Positions 5,827-12,691 of a stretch of 12,691 nt of DNA are shown here, piece by piece (position 1 is the stretch's first letter; each line of letters opens with the position of its first letter). Position numbers and translations under genes: made by a program. The notes under the pieces are model-generated. The model was not told the origin of the DNA. It made no database searches and saw only the letters and a list, made by a program, of their open reading frames with translations. The stretch is from positions 1 through 12,691 of the forward strand of contig JABHEX010000008.1 in the NCBI GenBank assembly GCA_018676385.1, read 5' to 3'. The stretch comes from Akkermansiaceae bacterium (lineage in GTDB: Bacteria > Verrucomicrobiota > Verrucomicrobiia > Verrucomicrobiales > Akkermansiaceae).

Positions 5827-7791
5827 TTATTTTATCTGGAGAACGAGAGATGGATGGATAGTGAAGTCTGAGCTGTTTGGAGAATGGTTATGACCTTCGA
5901 TGGCGATAGTATTTTTTCCTGTGTTAAAAAGTTCGGTAAACGAGCTCAGCTCAAAGAGTTCGAAATTTCCATTGGCCTCATGGGATGAGATATCGCGTGC
6001 AGTCTTACCATTGCCTTTTCCTACGCCTTTGCGGAACGCTTCCTTGCCATTGATATACATGATGAAGGCATCATCGTAGCTGATAGAGAGCAGTAGCTTG
6101 CGTGCCTCAGCTAGATTGGTTAAATCAAAATTGCGGCGGATATAGAGGCTAGCAAATTTGTTTTTCATTTTCAGTTCGGTGGTGTCATCGTCATCGCCGT
6201 AGCCGAATCCAGCCTTGCCGGTTTTCCAAGCAGATGTATCGAAGTTGGGTTCAGTCCAAGCGGGGCTCGGGAAACTGCCGGTGTGATACTGCCATACTGC
6301 TTTCTTTGGGATGATGTATTTAGCATCCTTGGTTATATCTACAGCTTTAGGTGTATTATTTTTGGCGTTGGGTTTCCATGGTTCGGCAATGCGTGTAGGC
6401 TGGACGATTTTCTTTTTGTGGATTTGAAATTTATCTTTAATTTCACCGTTCTTGTTGAGCATGGTAACGAGGAGTTCGTTCCCCTTGATGTTGATGAGTG
6501 TAGAGCCGTGTTCGACGAGGCTGCGGCGCATTACGGGCGAGTAACCTTTACGTCTGAGGCCGGTTCCGCCATGACCCGTGACGATCTGTACAGTGCCTTG
6601 ATTGGGTTTCAGCCCCGGGCTTTTTTGATATGCGCCGTCGCCTTTTTCGTCGCCATCACCATCGTCGAGGATTTTATTTTCTGCTACTGTAGGGGTATCG
6701 TAGGCGCCGTCCATGAGCATCGAGCGTTCATAAATGTGGGAGTGACCTGTTAAGACAAGATCCACACCATTGGACTCGAGTATAGGCATGATATGTTCAC
6801 GCATTTCGATGAGCTGTTGCTCTTTGTCGCTATCGTGAGAGCCTTTGGTGTATGGCGGATGATGCCAGTAAGCTATGATCCAATCGATTCTGTTAGGTGA
6901 CGTTTTGGCAAGATCCTCGCGTAACCATTTTGCCATCGTAGCGGTGGGTTGCCGATCAAGATCGTGTGAGTTTAGCACAACAAAGTGGGTGCGTCCGTAG
7001 TCGAACGAGTAATAAGATTCATTTCCTGTGGGTACGCCACCGGCTTCTCCCTTAGTCGGGGTGATGTAGGCATCGTAGTAGGGGCCGACACCAGATTTTC
7101 CGCGTGACGTTTGGCCTTCGTGGTTACCCATGGAAGGCCAGCAAACGGTGTTTCGAAGGGTGGGTTGATATATCTCAAAGAACTTTTTTTGGAACTCACC
7201 ATCTTTACCACTGCCGTATGCCATATCCCCGACATGAAGATACATGTCTAGTGTGAGTTTGTGTTTCTTATTGTGATTGATCAGTGCTTGGTGGACTTGT
7301 TTTTGGGAAGGATTGCCAGTGCCTGAATCGCCAACGACCCAGATGTAGGTGTCGCGGTTGGTGCCGGGTTTGGGGTGGGTGCGGAATGTGAATCCTGCCT
7401 CGGCTGGTGTCAGTCGATTGTCGCCATCGTAAACGGCATAGTAGTAGCGCGTGTCTGGCTTTAGCTCGGAAATTTTTGCTTCATACTGGTAGGTGCCCTT
7501 GGGGGCGTTGAATAGTGGTAGCGCGTGTGGGCTTTTGTGGTGAGCCTTGTTTCTGCGGACAACGATTTGTTTGCAGGAGCAGGTAGAACTGAGCTTGTCT
7601 GGGTGGCTACCAATTCTTACGCTGGGGGTAATGACCGCTGTGGTGCGCCAAACGACGTGGACCGAGGTATCGGTTGAAAGCTGAAGATAGGGGCCGCGTT
7701 TGATGGACTCTGCGGCGGTTGAAAAATGACCAAGTAGAACTAGAAGGCAGAATATTGTGGCGAATTTACGTGTAAATGGGTGCGTGTGCAT
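5827..7791 (-). CDS. purple-acid-phosphatase-like metallophosphoesterase, secreted
   Basis: This is a 654-residue exported enzyme. A signal peptide (1-26, ATIFCLLVLLGHFSTAA) is followed by a fibronectin-III-like purple acid phosphatase N-terminal domain (about 30-138). The calcineurin-type metallophosphoesterase domain (about 148-445) shows all five motifs: GDSG (154-157), GDMAY (188-192), GNHE (222-225), HH (310-311) and GHSHIYERS (349-357). These bind the dinuclear metal centre that hydrolyses phosphomonoesters, probably in the periplasm or outside. An acidic loop (DDGDGDEKGDGAY, 376-388) lies between the last motif and the end of the domain. Residues about 490-654 form a separate beta-rich domain (SYDDAFIMYINGKEAF) of the kind attached to many exported proteins of this phylum, perhaps for carbohydrate or surface binding. 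The start is ATG. It sits between the LolE-like permease (49-base gap) and the TPR gene. Confidence 0.88.
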   Translation of the reverse strand: MHTHPFTRKFATIFCLLVLLGHFSTAAESIKRGPYLQLSTDTSVHVVWRTTAVITPSVRIGSHPDKLSSTCSCKQIVVRRNKAHHKSPHALPLFNAPKGTYQYEAKISELKPDTRYYYAVYDGDNRLTPAEAGFTFRTHPKPGTNRDTYIWVVGDSGTGNPSQKQVHQALINHNKKHKLTLDMYLHVGDMAYGSGKDGEFQKKFFEIYQPTLRNTVCWPSMGNHEGQTSRGKSGVGPYYDAYITPTKGEAGGVPTGNESYYSFDYGRTHFVVLNSHDLDRQPTATMAKWLREDLAKTSPNRIDWIIAYWHHPPYTKGSHDSDKEQQLIEMREHIMPILESNGVDLVLTGHSHIYERSMLMDGAYDTPTVAENKILDDGDGDEKGDGAYQKSPGLKPNQGTVQIVTGHGGTGLRRKGYSPVMRRSLVEHGSTLINIKGNELLVTMLNKNGEIKDKFQIHKKKIVQPTRIAEPWKPNAKNNTPKAVDITKDAKYIIPKKAVWQYHTGSFPSPAWTEPNFDTSAWKTGKAGFGYGDDDDTTELKMKNKFASLYIRRNFDLTNLAEARKLLLSISYDDAFIMYINGKEAFRKGVGKGNGKTARDISSHEANGNFELFELSSFTELFNTGKNTIAIEGHNHSPNSSDFTIHPSLVLQIK

Positions 7792-7840
7792 TGAAATGGG
7801 AGAATGTATTTAATTTTACCGCTGATACGTAGCAAGACGG

Positions 7841-9565
7841 TTACATATTTCTTAAAGACTTGGCGGCATCGCTTCGGGTCGCTAATAATGCGGGAATTAA
7901 TGTGGCTAGGATACACAAGGCAACAGCAAAAACAAATACAATGCCGAATTCCCTTGGGTCGATAATTGCGGGTAGGCCATCGAATCCGTTGAATTCGGAT
8001 GGGAAAGGGTCAAAGCCCCATGATGCGAGCACATCAAGTAGCATTTGCCGGTTTTTGACGACGAGATATCCTAAACTAAGACCGAGCAGCCCACCAAACA
8101 GGCCGATGATGATTCCCTGATAGAGGAAGACGCGAACCAATTGGAACGGGGCGGCACCGAGCGATTTCATCACGCCTATTTCCCGTTTCTTTTGAATCGT
8201 TACCGTGAACATCACTGCCATGATAGAAAATGCCGACACCAACATAATGAATGAGAGGCATATGCTGAGCATCCAGCGTTGGGTGCTGATTAGAGAAAAC
8301 TGAGCTTGGTGATCCTGCATCCACGTGCGTGCCCGCCATGCTCCGTCTTTTGGCATGTTAGGTCCGACAGCATTTTCTAACACCATGGCTGCTTTGTAGG
8401 GGTCATTGAGCCGAAGTGCAATTCCGCGAACACCATCGCCTAGCCCGGTGAGATCTTGCCCGACCGTCAGCGGAACAAATACATCGGGGCTGTAAGCATG
8501 GCGAGTAGCTTGATAGATACCGATTACATTTAAGTCCTTGGGAAGGACGACGGTCTTCATATGTTTGATATCGTTGATGTCTGCTTTATCGATATTGATA
8601 TTTTTCAGGGCATCTAATATCTTTAACGCTGTGGCTAAGTGGCCCTTTGGGTAGGTGAGCACGCCGCTATCGTCAGGATCTTCTGTGCTTCGCTCACCAG
8701 TGGCGACATGCTCCCTGAGGTTCTCGATGAGTTCTTTCTCGCTGTTGCGGATATTGTAGTCGAGCATCGGTCCGAGCACTCTATGGTAAAAATCGGTCAT
8801 CGCGGCGATGGGTGCGGTTTCCTGATTGTTACCTGCTGTGATGATGCGATTGAGCTCTTCTTCGGCGTGTTTTAATTCCTCTGAACCTGTCTCAAAAAAT
8901 GATGCTCCACCGATTCGATTGAGCACTGGTTGGATTTGTTTTAGATTTCGGTTGGTGTGGATCTGGATAATGTCGCCTACGGAGATACTGAATTTTTCAG
9001 CGGTTAGTGATGAGATAACGGCCTCATCACCGAGCCCCATGTCAGCATTTCCTTGTCCAGGTTTGATTAGGTCTTGAAGTGACTTAAGCTGGGATTCATT
9101 GGTGGTATCGATCGCCTGCATGGATGCTGGAGCCACAGCCCCTTGGCGATCGAGAAGAACAAAGTCGTTTACCAGTGCGTAGGCACTTTCCACTCCTTCC
9201 AAGTCGCTCATGGATTTCTGCAGGCTTCTCCACTCTTTCTGGGCATTGTAATCTGGGTCATACTCAGCCATTTTTTCGGCATCTGGCCAAGGTTCCATGC
9301 GTTCGATATTGATGTGTGGCGTGTAGCTAAGCACGCGATCTTTAACGAGTTTTTCAAACCCACCAAAAACCGACAGTACGACTACAAGCACCATGACACC
9401 GATGGCAACACCGGCTAACGAGATCAAAGTGATCACAGAGACATGGGTGCGTAGCGGATTCAGATAGCGTAGAGCTAGCAGCAAGCTGAAATTTTTTCTG
9501 ATGATAAGGGCGCTTGTGGTTGTTGAATGTGCAGAAATTTGGAGTTGTGACGTCGGATTGTCCAA
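7841..9565 (-). CDS. LolC/LolE-type ABC transporter permease with enlarged periplasmic domain
   Basis: The protein has 574 residues and FtsX/MacB-type topology with four membrane segments: about 43-67 (VITLISLAGVAIGVMVLVV), 430-456, 480-503 and 540-561. The N-terminal LALRYLNPLR followed by SVITLISLAGVAIGVMVLVV and GGFEK closely follows LolC/LolE. KKREIGVMKSLGA (460-472) is the coupling segment that touches the ATPase. LolCDE extracts lipoproteins from the inner membrane and hands them to LolA. The periplasmic part between segments one and two is about 360 residues, against roughly 230 in the Escherichia coli proteins, with an extra charged region near residues 230-330. The LolD-like ATPase is not in this window. 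The only start available after an upstream stop is TTG at 9565, 22 bases after the comEC stop, consistent with coupled translation. A general FtsX-family exporter is the alternative. Confidence 0.82.
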   Translation of the reverse strand: MDNPTSQLQISAHSTTTSALIIRKNFSLLLALRYLNPLRTHVSVITLISLAGVAIGVMVLVVVLSVFGGFEKLVKDRVLSYTPHINIERMEPWPDAEKMAEYDPDYNAQKEWRSLQKSMSDLEGVESAYALVNDFVLLDRQGAVAPASMQAIDTTNESQLKSLQDLIKPGQGNADMGLGDEAVISSLTAEKFSISVGDIIQIHTNRNLKQIQPVLNRIGGASFFETGSEELKHAEEELNRIITAGNNQETAPIAAMTDFYHRVLGPMLDYNIRNSEKELIENLREHVATGERSTEDPDDSGVLTYPKGHLATALKILDALKNINIDKADINDIKHMKTVVLPKDLNVIGIYQATRHAYSPDVFVPLTVGQDLTGLGDGVRGIALRLNDPYKAAMVLENAVGPNMPKDGAWRARTWMQDHQAQFSLISTQRWMLSICLSFIMLVSAFSIMAVMFTVTIQKKREIGVMKSLGAAPFQLVRVFLYQGIIIGLFGGLLGLSLGYLVVKNRQMLLDVLASWGFDPFPSEFNGFDGLPAIIDPREFGIVFVFAVALCILATLIPALLATRSDAAKSLRNM

Positions 9566-9587
9566 TGAATTGTCATGTGCATCGAAA

Positions 9588-11855
9588 TTACTCTCGGGTG
9601 ATCATGAGTGGTGGAGTTCCCTCCAGAGTGGTTGACAATGTCAATGACCCCTTGTCTATTGTAATGATGACTGCTCCAGTGAGCTGCTGATCAAACAAGT
9701 CAATATTGCTGAGCTTTAAGTGCTTTTTCCATGTTTTGGGGATCGATTCCATCTGGGGAAATGTGGCATTGGTCGAAATGATCGCATTGGGTTGTACCGC
9801 TTGTAGAAAGCTTTGACTGCCTGTGAAATCGTCTCGGTTTCGGCCCATAACGATGATGTCAGCGGATAAATCAATACCGGATGAGAGCAGTTGGTCTTCA
9901 GTTGCGTAACCCGCATCGCCGGTAAAAAGAATTCGCCATCCGTGGCAGTGGAGTCGAAGAACAAGGCCTGTATCATCAGCCCGACCAGAACCATCAATTT
10001 CACGCGGAGCGTGTAATGTTTCGAGAAATATCTCGGGCTCAATCTGAAAGATTTGTCCAGCTGATGGGGTGATCAGTTGGGATTTGTGTGCGAGGGCATT
10101 CTTCACGAATTTTTTATAGCTCGGGCTTCGCAGATCCGTGCGTGGAATTAGCGACTGCTTAACATCGTAGAATTTTAGGCATTGGCTCATCGCACCGCAA
10201 TGTTTGACATCGGCATGACTGATGATGAGCGAGTCGGGTCGTGCTCTAAGTGCTCTAAGTGTGGGCAGGACGTGTCGCCGAAAAGTATCGTCATGTCCGC
10301 AATCGAGTAAGATACCGCCGCCGACATCGAGAAACTGTGCTCCACCACCATATGGGAGATCAAATACGATGATGTGATGTTTGCCATTATTGTTAGGTTT
10401 GCGGTAGTGGTGACCGCTAGGAATATCAGCAAACGCAGCTGCGAGCGTATATGTGGTCGTAGCTAAACGCGAGTTTAGTGCGTTGATAGAATCGCCCGCA
10501 GGTTGCCAGAGCGCACCTACTGCAAGAGAAAGCATGGCGAGTGCGAGGATGAGAAATACGATGAGCATTAGAGGGATACCAGCAATAATAGCAATAGGTG
10601 TAACTATACCGAAGTGAAGCCACATAAGGGGTGCCGAGCCCATCCATGCAGCCATGGAAACAGCCAGCGAACCACGTAACCATCTTCGTTTTTCAAGGAG
10701 AAATTCCTGTTTTGAGTTGAGCAGTGGGCGGGGAAAAAAAGAATCAATCTCGCCGAGTGGTTTAAATACGCGCGTCCACATACCAGTTGCCAACGCTATG
10801 GCCAACAGAACGCCGTAGGAGAGTTGAAACCCGGTAGTGAACAGTTGATGACCATCAAATAGCAGGACGATGATTGCACTTGCGGCTAAGCTATTTACCA
10901 GAACCGGTTTTCGCTGAACGAGGAATCCAGACAGGAAAACCGTTGCCATGATAACCGCCCTCACGGCTGGCGCGTTCATACCTGTGATGCCAGCATACAC
11001 GGACATACAGAGAATGGTACCCAAAATGACTGCCCAGCGGGGTAGTCGAAAAAACCATAGAACTACACTGATAATGGCTCCAACCATACCGACGTGTAGT
11101 CCACTTACGGCAAACACATGCAGGGTGCCGCTTTCGCGGAAGTCATGAATCATTGCTGAGTCACGCGGTGGGCGCTCACCTAGCACGACGGCACGAATGA
11201 GCTGCGCTTGTTTTGATTCTTGTGCTAAACTCAAGGTGATAGCGGATCGAATGTGTTGGCGCCATTTAGCCATGGTGCGGAAGGGTAGGTATTGCCAACT
11301 AGTACCTGACAATTTGAGTTTTTCGCTTGGAGTGAATATTAGGGTAACGCCCTGCCTGTATAGCCATTCTTTGCGGTCAAATTCATAAGGATTTCTTATG
11401 GAACCGATATTTTTAAATCTTCCCTTTGTGCTGATAATGTCACCGTGTTTTAAAATGACATCTTGGCGTTTAGGCTGAGAAAGAAGTAAACGTGTGCCAG
11501 TAGGAAAGTTCTTAGCCTCGAGAACCTTGATGATATAAGGTCCCGATTCTAATTTGCCTGTATCGATGACGACGGCGCGAATTATTTTTTCTCCAATGTC
11601 GGCTTGTTTTAGGCATTCATGTTGGCTCTCGATAACTGTTCCGTGTGTCAGATGTCCAAGTAAGAGCCCACTTGAGAGCATATAAATAAATCGTTTTCTG
11701 ACTACAAAAGATAGGGAAAGACAAAATAACAACATGGTGCCCCAAGAGCCCATACCAAATTGATCAGCAAGGTAGACACCCACAAGCAGCCCAGATAATA
11801 GCGACCATAGGGGAAAAATACTGAAATATTTTAAGATAGATTTACTTACACACAC
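9588..11855 (-). CDS. comEC: ComEC/Rec2-family DNA uptake channel with degenerate metallo-beta-lactamase domain
   Basis: This 755-residue inner-membrane protein would carry single-stranded DNA into the cytoplasm during natural transformation. Hydrophobic segments at 15-30 and 40-70 are followed by a DUF4131-type OB-like region (about 85-180, with GSIRNPYEFDRKEWLYRQGV at 151-170). The competence domain (about 210-475) carries LHVFAVSGLHVGMV (245-258) and GMNAPAVRA (292-300), the best signatures of the family. The C-terminal metallo-beta-lactamase-like part (about 492-755) keeps TGDAG (645-649). However, its first motif reads HADVKH (547-552), with Lys where the usual HxDxDH has Asp. The site normally reading PHHGS reads MGRNRDDFTGS (670-680), without its histidines. 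The nuclease is therefore probably altered or inactive. The start is GTG at 11855; TTG and CTG codons further upstream in frame are also possible. The stop lies 22 bases before the next gene. Confidence 0.88.
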   Translation of the reverse strand: MCVSKSILKYFSIFPLWSLLSGLLVGVYLADQFGMGSWGTMLLFCLSLSFVVRKRFIYMLSSGLLLGHLTHGTVIESQHECLKQADIGEKIIRAVVIDTGKLESGPYIIKVLEAKNFPTGTRLLLSQPKRQDVILKHGDIISTKGRFKNIGSIRNPYEFDRKEWLYRQGVTLIFTPSEKLKLSGTSWQYLPFRTMAKWRQHIRSAITLSLAQESKQAQLIRAVVLGERPPRDSAMIHDFRESGTLHVFAVSGLHVGMVGAIISVVLWFFRLPRWAVILGTILCMSVYAGITGMNAPAVRAVIMATVFLSGFLVQRKPVLVNSLAASAIIVLLFDGHQLFTTGFQLSYGVLLAIALATGMWTRVFKPLGEIDSFFPRPLLNSKQEFLLEKRRWLRGSLAVSMAAWMGSAPLMWLHFGIVTPIAIIAGIPLMLIVFLILALAMLSLAVGALWQPAGDSINALNSRLATTTYTLAAAFADIPSGHHYRKPNNNGKHHIIVFDLPYGGGAQFLDVGGGILLDCGHDDTFRRHVLPTLRALRARPDSLIISHADVKHCGAMSQCLKFYDVKQSLIPRTDLRSPSYKKFVKNALAHKSQLITPSAGQIFQIEPEIFLETLHAPREIDGSGRADDTGLVLRLHCHGWRILFTGDAGYATEDQLLSSGIDLSADIIVMGRNRDDFTGSQSFLQAVQPNAIISTNATFPQMESIPKTWKKHLKLSNIDLFDQQLTGAVIITIDKGSLTLSTTLEGTPPLMITRE

Positions 11856-11934
11856 ACAATTGCCAGCTTAGGCAATGCAATCAGCGCTGCAAGTAAATCT
11901 AATAGCTTTAGCAGTTATTTTGCTGATTAGATTT
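11837..11934 (-). promoter_or_regulatory. two mutually exclusive stem-loops at the TPR/comEC junction
   Basis: In the minus-strand transcript, AAATCTAAT (11934-11926) covers the stop codon of the upstream TPR gene. It is complementary to ATTAGATTT (11903-11895). The overlapping block TAGATTTACTT (11901-11891) is also complementary to AAGTAAATCTA (11847-11837) in codons 3-7 of comEC. The middle block can pair with only one partner at a time, and in the second pairing the GTG start is in the loop. A ribosome stopping at the TPR stop codon would block the first stem, so coupling or attenuation is possible. No strong T-run follows the first stem, so it is not an ordinary terminator. Arms are 9 and 11 bp, exact, but AT-rich. 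Confidence 0.4.
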
Positions 11935-12523
11935 CACCCATTTCGCGCAACTTATGTGTCGCGTTTGCAGAGTGGCGCGTCTCTGGGAATAGCTCGATCA
12001 TTTGATTAAGAATCATTATACAGGAGTCCCTATCCTCTAGATCTTCGTTGTAAAGCGTCGCGAGGCTACCCATAAAATATGCCGCATCATTAACGGGCCA
12101 CTGGTGGCTTTCGAGAGCTGAACGCAGGGTTGCGATGGATGCTTCCGGATCTTCCAGCTTATCGTGTTGGATCTTGGCTATCTCGACCCATGGTAGACGG
12201 TTATACGGATCGGTATCTGCTACTTCGCGATAGACTGCTATGGCCTCATCGTAGTCGCCGCGTGCGTGTGCTGCACGCGCGTCGTGCATGGGGTCAGTTT
12301 CTACCAGTTCGTTAGAGTCAAGGACAGCACTTGTTGCCTTGTCTGTAATGGCCGGTAGAATGTAGAGCACAAAAAGCACGCCAACATAAATTCCAGCCAA
12401 CAATAAAGCGGGAAGTTGTGTAACGGCCTTGACGTCATCACCATCACTCCCACCTATCAATGAAGATAGAACAATTGATACTACAAATATGAAGATGATA
12501 CTATGGATGATCCACTTGGTCAT
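11927..12523 (-). CDS. membrane-anchored tetratricopeptide-repeat protein
   Basis: The protein has 198 residues with two hydrophobic segments near the N-terminus (about 5-24 and 38-59), then a TPR-like part. The clearest repeat is HDARAAHARGDYDEAIAVYR, running to DPYNRLPWVEIAKIQ (80-117). It is followed by a helix pair around PEASIATLRSAL (126-137) and a third around AAYFMGSLATLYNEDLEDRD (147-166) with CIMILNQMIELFPET (168-182). It ends shortly after KLREMG. There is no catalytic motif, and a role in assembling a membrane or envelope complex is inferred. The start ATG at 12523 fits the first membrane segment and lacks a recognisable ribosome binding site. The gene ends 72 bases before the comEC start on the same strand, and its stop codon lies inside one arm of the stem-loop pair described at 11837-11934. 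Confidence 0.8.
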   Translation of the reverse strand: MTKWIIHSIIFIFVVSIVLSSLIGGSDGDDVKAVTQLPALLLAGIYVGVLFVLYILPAITDKATSAVLDSNELVETDPMHDARAAHARGDYDEAIAVYREVADTDPYNRLPWVEIAKIQHDKLEDPEASIATLRSALESHQWPVNDAAYFMGSLATLYNEDLEDRDSCIMILNQMIELFPETRHSANATHKLREMGEI

Positions 12524-12592
12524 GATGTAATGGTCAATACCATGTCCTCAGATCAAGGAAAAGGCATAATGCAAGTGATCTTCTGGTATCTA

Positions 12593-12691
12593 CTACATAC
12601 GGCGCGCGTTTCTTCCTTCGTCGATCAGTTTCCAGAAGTGTTTGGAATCCGCGAGCTGCTCGTCTTCTGACAAAGGCATTTTGGCGCGAAA
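12593..12691 (-). CDS. C-terminal end of an unidentified gene (5' end outside the window)
   Basis: The minus-strand frame is open to the right edge and ends in TAG at 12593. Its last residues read MPLSEDEQLADSKHFWKLID, then EGRNARRM. The internal ATG at 12679 could also start a very small protein of 28 residues, but a longer gene continuing beyond the window is more likely because the frame is open (FRAK before the Met). The tail is charged and helical in character. I do not recognise the family. The gap to the next gene on the same strand is 69 bases, so they might share a transcript. Confidence 0.45.
   Translation of the reverse strand, partial: FRAKMPLSEDEQLADSKHFWKLIDEGRNARRM

Noticed and set aside
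6283..6753. 156-codon + strand frame inside the phosphatase gene
   Set aside because: It lies opposite the conserved phosphatase domains and reads as Phe/Val-rich chance sequence.
10242..10259. Nine-base tandem duplication (GCTCTAAGT-type unit)
   Set aside because: It encodes a Leu-Arg-Ala repeat within comEC, keeps the frame, and is a common kind of small slippage event.
11895..11934. Intrinsic terminator after the membrane TPR gene
   Set aside because: A stem-loop exists, but it is AT-rich and no T-run follows in the minus direction; the alternative-pairing arrangement describes it better.

Overview
The window most likely comes from a member of the Verrucomicrobia (order Verrucomicrobiales). 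The main reasons are the left-most gene, which looks like the C-terminal part of a Verru_Chthon cassette protein A, and the type of comEC/lolE/purple-acid-phosphatase neighbourhood. Composition is moderate (about half G+C by eye). Clear Shine-Dalgarno sequences are scarce, and several genes have only GTG or TTG as a usable start. No tRNA, rRNA or CRISPR array was seen.

Left part, + strand (1-2582): the 3' end of the cassette A gene is followed, with overlap or near-overlap, by a secreted protein of about 290 residues that I cannot assign to a family. The cassette is a prepilin-like surface system of unknown function.

Middle part (2583-4144): this is a remnant zone with one small intact gene, a YceK/YidQ-like lipoprotein (3295-3630). 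Around it lie a frameshifted sulfatase C-terminus, a 182-bp element with perfect 20-bp inverted ends, two copies of a 44-bp dispersed repeat, the first 39 or so residues of an IS91-family transposase, and a 30-bp near-perfect palindrome at that transposase's start codon. The two 44-bp copies have the same orientation, and a broken minus-strand gene runs up to each of them.

Right part, - strand (4145-12691): a stand-alone DEDDy 3'-5' exonuclease-like protein is followed upstream by a run of genes transcribed leftwards. In transcription order these are the end of an unknown gene, a membrane-anchored TPR protein, ComEC, a LolC/LolE-type permease, a purple-acid-phosphatase-like enzyme and a secreted TPR protein. 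Gaps from the membrane TPR gene onward are about 20-70 bp, so an operon is likely. ComEC has a degenerate metallo-beta-lactamase domain. The junction before comEC holds two mutually exclusive stem-loops that could couple its expression to the upstream TPR gene. These genes suggest envelope and DNA-uptake housekeeping rather than a single pathway.
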